A stretch of 5,161 nucleotides of DNA. Source: Clostridiales bacterium. GTDB taxonomy: Bacteria; Bacillota; Clostridia; Lachnospirales; Lachnospiraceae. Below the pieces are notes generated by a model that saw only the letters and a program-made list of their open reading frames with translations, ran no database searches and was not told the origin of the DNA. Both the position numbers and the translations under genes were made by a program. The stretch covers positions 1 to 5,161 of the forward strand of contig JAATEU010000357.1 of NCBI GenBank assembly GCA_015655565.1, written 5' to 3'. This document shows positions 1 to 4,700 of this stretch, piece after piece. Within the stretch, counting starts at the first letter, position 1; every line of letters begins with the position of its first letter.

Positions 1-1537
1 TTTAGAAGTGGGATATGAAGAGAGTACAGCAACCTATATTACCTTGGATGGAAGCAATATAAAAATATCCGGGGAAGGTGCGTCATCTGAGAAAGGCATA
101 CTTACAATCAGTGATGAAGGGACTTATGTAATTACGGGTATTTTAGATAATGGTCAGATTGTAGTGGATGCTGAGGATGCTGATAAAGTACAGATTGTAT
201 TAAACGAAGTATCTGTTTCCTGTCAGGATAATGCCCCGATTTATATTAAAAATGCTGATAAAGTTTTTATTACCCTGGAAGAGGGAACGGAAAACACTCT
301 GACAGATGGCACGGAATATGTCCAGACGGATGATAATAATGTGGATGGAGTTATCTTCAGCAAAGCGGATCTGACGATTAACGGAAGCGGGACCTTAAAT
401 ATTACCGGCAATTATCAGCATGGAATTTTATCCAAGGATGATCTTGTCATCACTGGCGGAATTATTAATGTCACAGCGGTAAAGGACGCTTTAAACGGAA
501 AAGATTGTGTAAAAATTAAAGACGGTACCCTTACTTTAAGTGCCTCTACCGGAAATGGAATCCAGTCAAAGAATGACGAGGATGCCACAAAAGGGTATGT
601 ATATATTGCCGGCGGTAATATTACTGTTTCAAAAAGCAATGAAGGAATTGAAGGAACGGTTATTATTATTGAAGACGGAACTATTGATGTAACTGCGGAA
701 GATGATGGATTTAATTCGGCAAGTGGCGGCAGTGATGAGGCGGCAGCCGTAATAAATAGTATGTCAAGTGAAAAAACAAATGATACGGCAGAAGAAATGA
801 TAAATGCTGCAATAGATAAAATAACAAATACTTCAACAGATGAAGGGACTGCGACAGATGAACCGGATTCAGAAGGCTCTGAGAAATCCAGAGAAGGCGG
901 TTTTGGCGGCGGTTTTGGCGGCGGCGATTTTGGCGGCGGCGGTGAATTTGAACCGGATTCCGATTGTTATATTTCCATTACAGGAGGTACGATTTTAATT
1001 GATGCATCCGCTGACGGAATTGATACCAATGGTTACCTGTATATATCAGGCGGTACTACTTATGTAAGCGGTCCTACTAATAGCGGAAATAGTGCCCTTG
1101 ATTATAATGGAGCTGCTGAGATAACCGGAGGAACTGCCATTTTAGCAGGAAGTTCGGGAATGGCACAGGCATTTTCAGACACCTCCACTCAATATTCCCT
1201 TATGTATAACCTGACAACATCCGTCCAAGCCGGAACAGAAATAAAATTAACCGATCAGGATGGCAATGAGGTGGCTTCTTATACGCCTGACAAGCAATAT
1301 CAATCGGTGGTTATCAGTACGCCGGAGCTTGCGAAAGATGAGACTTATACCTTAACTTGCGGGACTCAGACTGCCGAAATCACACTTACCTCCATAGTAA
1401 CCAGTAATGGGCAGCAAGGAGGCCCGGGAGGTGGTACAGGAGGCCCGGGATGCCCGGGAGGCCGGTCACAGGGCGGCATGGGACAATCGGAAGATGGTAA
1501 TGCCACAGAGAGTACGGAGACAACAGAAAGTAATTAG
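1..1537 (+). CDS. Carbohydrate-binding beta-helix protein, DUF4353/Cthe_2159 family (5' end outside window)
   Basis: The reading frame is open to the left edge (first full codon at position 2), so the N-terminus, where an export signal would be expected, is outside. A GTG at position 8 could be read as a start, but it has no ribosome binding site and the family normally begins earlier; I treat it as internal. About 511 residues are visible. The opening part (ITLDGSNIKISG, GTYVITGILDNGQIVVDA, APIYIKNADKVFITLEEG) is characteristic of the Cthe_2159 family, whose Clostridium thermocellum member is a calcium-containing right-handed beta-helix that binds cellulose and pectin-like polymers. Helix rungs of the form hTIxGGxIxVxA follow at about visible residues 120-240 and 322-390. 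Between them is a Ser/Asp/Glu-rich then Gly-Phe-rich insert (about 244-320). A Gly/Pro-rich stretch and a Thr/Ser/Glu tail close the protein. I see no LPxTG motif or C-terminal membrane anchor. Probable location is cell surface or secreted; the ligand is inferred from family only. Confidence 0.85.
   Translation, partial: LEVGYEESTATYITLDGSNIKISGEGASSEKGILTISDEGTYVITGILDNGQIVVDAEDADKVQIVLNEVSVSCQDNAPIYIKNADKVFITLEEGTENTLTDGTEYVQTDDNNVDGVIFSKADLTINGSGTLNITGNYQHGILSKDDLVITGGIINVTAVKDALNGKDCVKIKDGTLTLSASTGNGIQSKNDEDATKGYVYIAGGNITVSKSNEGIEGTVIIIEDGTIDVTAEDDGFNSASGGSDEAAAVINSMSSEKTNDTAEEMINAAIDKITNTSTDEGTATDEPDSEGSEKSREGGFGGGFGGGDFGGGGEFEPDSDCYISITGGTILIDASADGIDTNGYLYISGGTTYVSGPTNSGNSALDYNGAAEITGGTAILAGSSGMAQAFSDTSTQYSLMYNLTTSVQAGTEIKLTDQDGNEVASYTPDKQYQSVVISTPELAKDETYTLTCGTQTAEITLTSIVTSNGQQGGPGGGTGGPGCPGGRSQGGMGQSEDGNATESTETTESN
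896..944 (+). repeat. Short Gly-Gly-Phe-Gly coding tandem repeat inside the beta-helix protein
   Basis: Repeated units built from ggcggcggt and ttttggcgg encode GGFGGGFGGGDFGGGG. The low-complexity tract forms a flexible loop between two blocks of beta-helix rungs. It is locally much more GC-rich than its surroundings. A 12-bp direct repeat (tgaaccggattc) stands on either side of it, at 859-870 and 949-960, 90 bp apart and in the same reading frame. Confidence 0.7.
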
Positions 1538-1553
1538 AAAGTTTGAAAATATA

Positions 1554-1589
1554 ATGAAAAGCCCTGCATACTTTTGCAGGGCTTTTCAT
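1554..1589. terminator. Strong hairpin terminator, probably bidirectional
   Basis: A perfect 15-bp inverted repeat (arms 1554-1568 and 1575-1589, core gccctgca/tgcagggc) with a 6-nt loop starts 16 nt after the stop codon of the beta-helix protein. The outer part of the stem is AAAA on one side and TTTT on the other, so either strand presents a U-rich 3' arm. It should end the plus-strand transcript. It is also the first clear hairpin of this kind that a minus-strand transcript from the encapsulin operon meets, since no similar terminator is visible directly after the encapsulin stop codon. Confidence 0.85.
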
Positions 1590-1670
1590 GAACGAAAGGA
1601 TAAATATATGTTTTTGGATATTCATTTTTTGCTTTTATGTCTCTTTATCCGGGACAAATTTTTGATATCT
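1590..1670. other. AT-rich intergenic stretch, nothing recognised
   Basis: This lies between the bidirectional terminator and the stop codon of the superoxide-reductase remnant. It is AT-rich with T-runs. It contains a widely spaced 7-bp inverted repeat (ggataaa at 1598-1604, tttatcc at 1644-1650) whose loop is too long to be convincing as a terminator. I see no coding region with a ribosome binding site. Confidence 0.5.
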
Positions 1671-1811
1671 TCAAAAATCGGCTTTCCATAAGCCATGCAG
1701 ATTACAGTACTCATAAACGGTACCGGAATCAGCCTCTGGAAATTCGGCCTTCGGCTCCATTCCCGGTTTAAGATAAGTTAGCTGAACTTTATTATCCGCA
1801 GCGAGAGCATA
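1671..1811 (-). pseudogene. Superoxide reductase (desulfoferrodoxin/neelaredoxin) C-terminal remnant
   Basis: The minus strand from 1811 to the TGA at 1671-1673 reads 46 codons that look like the C-terminal end of a superoxide reductase: a YLKPGMEPKAEF block followed by YEYCNLHGLWKADF. In the family, the Cys and His of the CNxHG motif (fragment residues 36 and 39) are two ligands of the non-haem iron that reduces superoxide to hydrogen peroxide. The other histidine ligands, including the N-terminal EKHxP region, are missing. Upstream in this frame are two adjacent TAA codons, and the encapsulin stop codon lies only 25 nt before the fragment, so there is no room for the other roughly 80 residues. 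The only in-frame ATG is internal (residue 18) and I see no ribosome binding site for it. I read this as a gene remnant left by deletion. It could still be transcribed with the encapsulin operon, but it should not make a working enzyme. Confidence 0.75.
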
Positions 1812-1836
1812 TTATTAAACGGATTGCCAGATATTT

Positions 1837-2652
1837 TTATTCAAAGACCGTAACAGCTTGTTTACGCTTAATTCTGAGCAGGACACTTTCCAGAACGCGG
1901 AAACTATGATTCAATTCTTTTTGTTCTAAATAAGCAGCTGCTAAATCCTGACCTATGACAAGATCCATATTCCTTGAATCGGGACATACAAGAACTGCTT
2001 TTTTGGTACCTAAAACCCATGATGTAAAAACATTTCCGTTTAACAATTTATTGAGACGGTCAATTTCCAGTAATCCGGTTCCCTGCTGTATCCGTTGTAA
2101 CTGCATGTAAAGATCCGGGCTGACGGCCAGGGCGTAAGTTCCGTAAATACCTTTTGCCGTAAATAATTCCAGAGCAGAAGCAATATCGGAGAATGCATTT
2201 TCTCCTAAGGACCAGTCGGATTTCTTAATTTTATTAATACCGGATGCAGTCAGTAAGCCTTCATAACCCTTTGCCGTATTACCAAAAAAGATCAACCGGT
2301 CTTCTTTCCCTGAACATGCTTCAGCAGAATACGCTGCTTTTGACAAGTCAACCGGATAACCAAATTTCTGACTGTTTTCCAAATCTCTTGAAAGAAGGGT
2401 GAAATCATCATAAATGGTGGGGATTTCTACATATTTTCTCCCTTTTGTCGTAATGAATCCTTCATCGAAGATTTCATCCAAAGATTCAGAATCATCGATA
2501 TTAATACTCTCTGTCCCAATTCCCAGTGGTCCGTAAATAGGCAGGAATCTCCGGCAGGTTAAAGCAGTACGTGCTGTATTAATCACTGTTTTGTCAATTT
2601 GCTCCCATAACTTTGCAGATAAGGCCGAACTTTCTCTTGATAAATAACTCAT
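1837..2652 (-). CDS. Family 1 encapsulin nanocompartment shell protein
   Basis: The 271-residue product has the HK97-type capsid fold of encapsulins (linocin M18 family) and self-assembles into a hollow protein shell around a cargo enzyme in the cytoplasm. Its length is close to the roughly 265 residues of the Thermotoga maritima protein. Recognisable family blocks are LWEQIDKTV near residue 15, RRFLPIYGPLG at 34-44, PVDLS after the DFTLLSRDLEN segment, the EDRLIFFG block in the middle, and DLVIGQDLAAAYLE near the C-terminus, followed by the closing strand ending AVTVFE. The ATG is well placed after an AAAGGAGGT ribosome binding site, 7 nt away. It is the second gene of a minus-strand operon, 25 nt after the ferritin-like cargo gene, so it should share that gene's promoter and package its product. 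By ungapped comparison with T. maritima from memory, the flavin-stacking Trp87 position is Arg89 here. A true phage capsid is unlikely because no other phage genes are present. Confidence 0.93.
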   Translation of the reverse strand: MSYLSRESSALSAKLWEQIDKTVINTARTALTCRRFLPIYGPLGIGTESINIDDSESLDEIFDEGFITTKGRKYVEIPTIYDDFTLLSRDLENSQKFGYPVDLSKAAYSAEACSGKEDRLIFFGNTAKGYEGLLTASGINKIKKSDWSLGENAFSDIASALELFTAKGIYGTYALAVSPDLYMQLQRIQQGTGLLEIDRLNKLLNGNVFTSWVLGTKKAVLVCPDSRNMDLVIGQDLAAAYLEQKELNHSFRVLESVLLRIKRKQAVTVFE

Positions 2653-2677
2653 GTTTGCTACCTCCTTTTATAAAATT

Positions 2678-3049
2678 TTACTTTTTTAATAGGCTACCTA
2701 CTGTCTCAGGACCGGCAGCTACTGATGTTTCTTCAGCAGAGGGCTTAAACAGGCCTAAATCTTCGAGCATTTCTTTTACCTCTGTCTCTCCGGAGACAAA
2801 CAATTCTGCTTCCTTCGGGTCAAGAATCTGCAAAAGTGTCATTAATTCTCCCACATGCGCTTTCTCCTCATCCCTTATATCGCCAATCACCTTTTTGGCT
2901 ATTTCTTCATCTGTTGCCTGAACATGTGCGTCATAAAGGTAAATCGCTTCCAATTCACCTGCGATATCCAGGCGGATTGCTTGAATCAGTTCTTCCTTAG
3001 TCATTTTTCTTTCAACATTACCTTGAAATGGATTTCCAAAAGCTGGCAT
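2678..3049 (-). CDS. Encapsulated ferritin-like protein (encapsulin cargo)
   Basis: The 123-residue product matches the EncFtn type of encapsulated ferritins. These are short two-helix proteins that dimerise to build a di-iron ferroxidase centre, oxidise Fe(II) and mineralise iron inside the shell. Helix 1 carries GELEAIYLYDAH (Glu32, Glu34, Tyr39) and helix 2 carries DEEKAHVGEL (Glu62, His65). These fall at the same positions as the Glu32, Tyr39, Glu62 and His65 centre of the Rhodospirillum rubrum protein; its Glu31 is Gly here. After the helices comes a Ser/Ala/Glu-rich linker (about 102-115) and a C-terminal encapsulin targeting peptide, TVGSLLKK. The ATG at 3049 follows a strong AGGAGG site 8 nt away, which favours it over Met16. 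It is the first gene of the operon with the encapsulin. Ferritin-like or rubrerythrin-like family names may be used in databases, but the targeting peptide and neighbour make the EncFtn role the best reading. Confidence 0.9.
   Translation of the reverse strand: MPAFGNPFQGNVERKMTKEELIQAIRLDIAGELEAIYLYDAHVQATDEEIAKKVIGDIRDEEKAHVGELMTLLQILDPKEAELFVSGETEVKEMLEDLGLFKPSAEETSVAAGPETVGSLLKK
2681..2710 (-). other. Encapsulin cargo-targeting peptide (PETVGSLLKK)
   Basis: The last ten codons of the ferritin-like gene encode PETVGSLLKK. Known family 1 cargo peptides have a (L/T)xVGSLR-like core that docks on the inner face of the shell; here the Arg after Leu is replaced by Leu-Lys-Lys. It is preceded by a flexible linker, as in known cargos. 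Confidence 0.85.
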
Positions 3050-3069
3050 TCTTTAAACCTCCTAAAATA

Positions 3070-3101
3070 AAATTAATAATAATTACTATTATCATTAATT
3101 T
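3070..3101. promoter_or_regulatory. AT-rich inverted repeat over the encapsulin operon start, candidate Fur/PerR-type operator
   Basis: Arms 3070-3083 (aaattaataataat) and 3088-3101 (attatcattaattt) are complementary over 14 bp with one mismatch (3078/3093) around a 4-nt centre. The repeat begins directly next to the -10 box of the minus-strand promoter and covers the expected transcription start, a classic repressor position. The sequence on the minus strand includes tgataat and attatta, which resemble halves of Fur/PerR boxes. The half-site spacing is not the standard 7-1-7, so assignment to Fur or PerR is inference. Confidence 0.5.
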
Positions 3102-3130
3102 ATTATATACATATTTGTTTAAAATTGCAA
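3102..3130 (-). promoter_or_regulatory. Sigma-A-type promoter for the ferritin-encapsulin operon
   Basis: On the minus strand a TTGCAA -35 box (3125-3130) is followed after exactly 17 nt by a perfect TATAAT -10 box (3102-3107). Transcription should start near 3095, about 45 nt before the cargo start codon, within the inverted repeat. Confidence 0.75.
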
Positions 3131-3208
3131 GTCCTAAATATAATATATTAGCAGTTTTTTAATGAAAAAGGCAACTGCTTTATATGTTTTCCCGGCAACA
3201 ATTTTAGC
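3131..3208. other. Divergent intergenic stretch with a hairpin of unknown role
   Basis: This part lies between the two divergent promoters. It holds an inverted repeat, agcagtt (3150-3156) and aactgct (3173-3179), with TTTT/AAAA complementarity continuing inside the arms. A 25-codon reading frame from 3163 has no ribosome binding site and is not called. No other feature is recognised. Confidence 0.4.
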
Positions 3209-3237
3209 TTGCATTAACCGTCATTATTGCATATACT
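3209..3237 (+). promoter_or_regulatory. Candidate promoter for the queC-queT-queF operon
   Basis: TTGCAT (3209-3214) and TATACT (3232-3237) are separated by exactly 17 nt. Transcription would begin near 3244, about 43 nt before the riboswitch aptamer. Both boxes deviate by two bases or fewer from consensus. Other AT-rich candidates closer to the aptamer cannot be excluded. Confidence 0.5.
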
Positions 3238-3286
3238 AAAGAAGCAGCATATTTAACTGCAATTAAAAATATTACATATTACATAG

Positions 3287-3325
3287 GACAGTTCGTAACC
3301 ATCCTGTCGATAAACAAAACTAGGG
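3287..3325 (+). promoter_or_regulatory. preQ1-I riboswitch aptamer
   Basis: Stem P1 is formed by GACAG (3287-3291) and CTGTC (3304-3308) around a 12-nt loop that begins TTC and ends in C, followed by an A-rich tail, ATAAACAAAACTAGGG (3310-3325). This is the layout of the type I preQ1 aptamer, one of the smallest known riboswitches. Counting from the first P1 base, the loop C at position 17 (3303) and the G5-C18 pair match the ligand-recognising C17 and its neighbour in the Bacillus subtilis queC riboswitch. The tail closely resembles that of the Thermoanaerobacter aptamer (AACAAAACAAGG). I could not assign a clean pseudoknot helix P2 by eye. Location directly ahead of queC-queT-queF is the expected context; ligand binding should lower expression. 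Confidence 0.87.
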
Positions 3326-3356
3326 ATTAGTAGTTAAAACTACTTTATTTGTTTAT

Positions 3357-3377
3357 GGGCTTATGCCCTATTTTTTT
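3357..3377 (+). terminator. Attenuator hairpin of the preQ1 riboswitch expression platform
   Basis: GGGC (3357-3360), a TTAT loop and GCCC (3365-3368) are followed by TA and seven T residues (3371-3377). The stem is short for an intrinsic terminator, but its position between the aptamer and queC fits transcription attenuation. Competing pairings with the aptamer tail exist: ATAAACAAA (3310-3318) with TTTGTTTAT (3348-3356), and TAGGG (3321-3325) with CCCTA (3366-3370). The second would remove the 3' arm of the hairpin and so act as an antiterminator. Which pairing operates is inference. Confidence 0.6.
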
Positions 3378-3433
3378 GCTTTTTTATAAAAAGTCTATAC
3401 AGGATAATGAACTGTGCCTAAAGAAAGGATTTT

Positions 3434-4111
3434 ATGAATGCATTAGTTCTATTTAGCGGCGGTGTGGACAGCACTACCTGCCTGGCAATGGCGGTCCAAT
3501 CTTTTGGGAAGGAAAATGTCATTTGCCTTTCCATATCATACGGTCAAAAACATAATAAGGAAATAGAGGCGGCAAAAAATATCACCGATTATTACGGTAC
3601 GGAGTATGTAACTCTGGACTTGGCCGGTATATTTACCTTGAGTAACTGCTCATTGTTGTCTCATTCCGGTAGGGAAATCCCTAAGAAATCCTATTCCAGG
3701 CAGCTGGAAGAAACACGCGGCAATCCGGTTTCTACTTATGTTCCGTATCGAAATGGTTTATTCTTATCAGCAGCAGCCAGCATAGCCCTTTCAAAAGGCT
3801 GTAATTATATCTGCTACGGTGCACATTTGGACGATGCCGCAGGTAATGCGTATCCGGATTGCAGCATTGGGTTCTATGAGGCGGTTGCCAGGGCAATTTA
3901 CGAAGGAAGCGGCCAAAAGCTTAAAGTGGCGGCGCCTTTCATCTCATTGAGCAAGACGCAGGTTGTTGCGAAAGGTCTGGAATTGGGCGTACCTTATGAA
4001 CTTACCTGGAGCTGTTATGAAGGGAAAGAAAAACCTTGCGGAAAATGCGGTACCTGTCTGGACAGGCAAAGGGCATTTGAAAATAACCACGTAAAAGATC
4101 CTGCCTTATAA
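3434..4111 (+). CDS. queC: 7-cyano-7-deazaguanine synthase QueC
   Basis: The 225-residue enzyme converts 7-carboxy-7-deazaguanine to 7-cyano-7-deazaguanine (preQ0) with ATP and ammonia, a cytoplasmic step in queuosine biosynthesis for tRNA wobble modification. The N-terminal PP-loop SGGVDSTT (residues 8-15) binds ATP. YVPYRNGLFLSAAASIA in the middle and GAHLDDAAGNAYPDC further on are typical of QueC. The C-terminal zinc site is complete, with Cys194, Cys202, Cys205 and Cys208 in WSC...CGKCGTC. Length agrees with other QueC proteins (about 220-230). An AAAGGA ribosome binding site lies 4 nt before the ATG. It is the first gene after the preQ1-I riboswitch and is followed 17 nt later by queT. 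The partner genes that make its substrate (queD, queE) are not in the window, so they must be elsewhere or the cell lacks the full route. Confidence 0.96.
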   Translation: MNALVLFSGGVDSTTCLAMAVQSFGKENVICLSISYGQKHNKEIEAAKNITDYYGTEYVTLDLAGIFTLSNCSLLSHSGREIPKKSYSRQLEETRGNPVSTYVPYRNGLFLSAAASIALSKGCNYICYGAHLDDAAGNAYPDCSIGFYEAVARAIYEGSGQKLKVAAPFISLSKTQVVAKGLELGVPYELTWSCYEGKEKPCGKCGTCLDRQRAFENNHVKDPAL

Positions 4112-4118
4112 GAAAGGA
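4111..4118 (+). promoter_or_regulatory. Ribosome binding site that decides the queT start
   Basis: The agaaagga sequence overlaps the end of the queC stop codon. An in-frame ATG at 4120 is only 1 nt from it, too close for normal initiation, whereas the ATG at 4129 is 10 nt away. This favours the shorter QueT. The short distance to queC also suggests translational coupling. Confidence 0.6.
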
Positions 4119-4128
4119 AATGAATATT

Positions 4129-4653
4129 ATGGAAAATAACACAAAAATTAAAAAGTACGGCTTATCACGGCAATATTCCAACATTGGGAAATTAACCATA
4201 TCCGGAGTTGTTATTGCTCTATATTGTGTTATTATGTACTTCACACAGTCCATATCATTTGGCCCATACCAGGTAAGAATTGCAACGGCAATCTATGCCT
4301 TTGCATATTTATATCCTTTTCTTGTTTTACCCCTTGGTGTTGCAAACTTTCTTTCTAACATGCTTGGGGGATTTGGACTTGTTGATATGCTTGGGGGATG
4401 TATAGTAAGCATTATAACCTCTTATCTTGTCATGTTGATCAACAGGTATAAACTGCCAATATGGAGCTGCACCGTCCCTATTATACTGATTCCGGGAACC
4501 ATTGTACCGATATGGCTGTCAATTATAAATTCGCTGCCTTACGGTGTATTGGTTGTAAGCCTGTGTATCGGACAGGTAATCCCCGGCATAGTTGGTGTAA
4601 TTTTAATTAAGACTTTGGGAAAAATACGGACAGATAAAGAAAGCGGCATATAA
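4129..4653 (+). CDS. queT: QueT family queuosine-precursor transporter (ECF S-component)
   Basis: The product (174 residues from the chosen start, 177 if the ATG at 4120 is used) is a small hydrophobic membrane protein of the QueT/COG4708 family. Such proteins are substrate-binding S-components that work with a shared energy-coupling module (EcfA, EcfA', EcfT) to import queuosine precursors such as preQ1 or preQ0. A short basic N-terminus (NTKIKKYG) leads into about five hydrophobic stretches, roughly 24-43, 55-80, 85-105, 115-135 and 142-165. Family-like blocks include SFGPYQVRIATAIYAFAYLYPF and NFLSNMLGGFGLVDMLGG. No ECF ATPase or EcfT gene is in view, as is usual because one module is shared by many S-components. 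It lies between queC and queF behind the preQ1 riboswitch, which strongly supports the substrate class; the exact ligand is not decided by the sequence. Confidence 0.9.
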   Translation: MENNTKIKKYGLSRQYSNIGKLTISGVVIALYCVIMYFTQSISFGPYQVRIATAIYAFAYLYPFLVLPLGVANFLSNMLGGFGLVDMLGGCIVSIITSYLVMLINRYKLPIWSCTVPIILIPGTIVPIWLSIINSLPYGVLVVSLCIGQVIPGIVGVILIKTLGKIRTDKESGI

Positions 4654-4700
4654 TTATTCATTTACATAGTTAACTGTTCTATTGTGAAAAGGAGTTTAAT

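Noticed and set aside
1386..1625. Minus-strand open frame of 79 codons
   Set aside because: It is the antisense of the beta-helix gene tail and the terminator, with no family resemblance.
1598..1650. Inverted repeat ggataaa/tttatcc as a terminator for the minus-strand operon
   Set aside because: The loop is about 39 nt and the stem is AT-rich, so it is not a convincing hairpin; the 15-bp stem at 1554-1589 is a much better terminator.
1407..1691. Plus-strand open frame of 94 codons overlapping the end of the beta-helix gene
   Set aside because: It lies in another frame of the Gly-rich C-terminus, runs through the terminator hairpin and has no ribosome binding site; it is a chance frame.
1837..2652. 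Prophage capsid gene
   Set aside because: The encapsulin has the HK97 fold, but its length, motifs and upstream cargo with targeting peptide fit a nanocompartment, and no other phage gene is present.
2613..3070. Plus-strand open frames opposite the ferritin-like gene
   Set aside because: They are shadows of the cargo gene, which has clear metal ligands, a targeting peptide and a strong ribosome binding site on the other strand.
3163..3240. Small open frame starting ATG AAA AAG, 25 codons
   Set aside because: It has no ribosome binding site, sits across a hairpin and overlaps the candidate queC promoter; a leader peptide role is not supported.
4002..4253. Minus-strand open frame of 83 codons antisense to the queC-queT junction
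   Set aside because: It overlaps two well-supported genes and the ribosome binding site between them; its sequence resembles no known protein.
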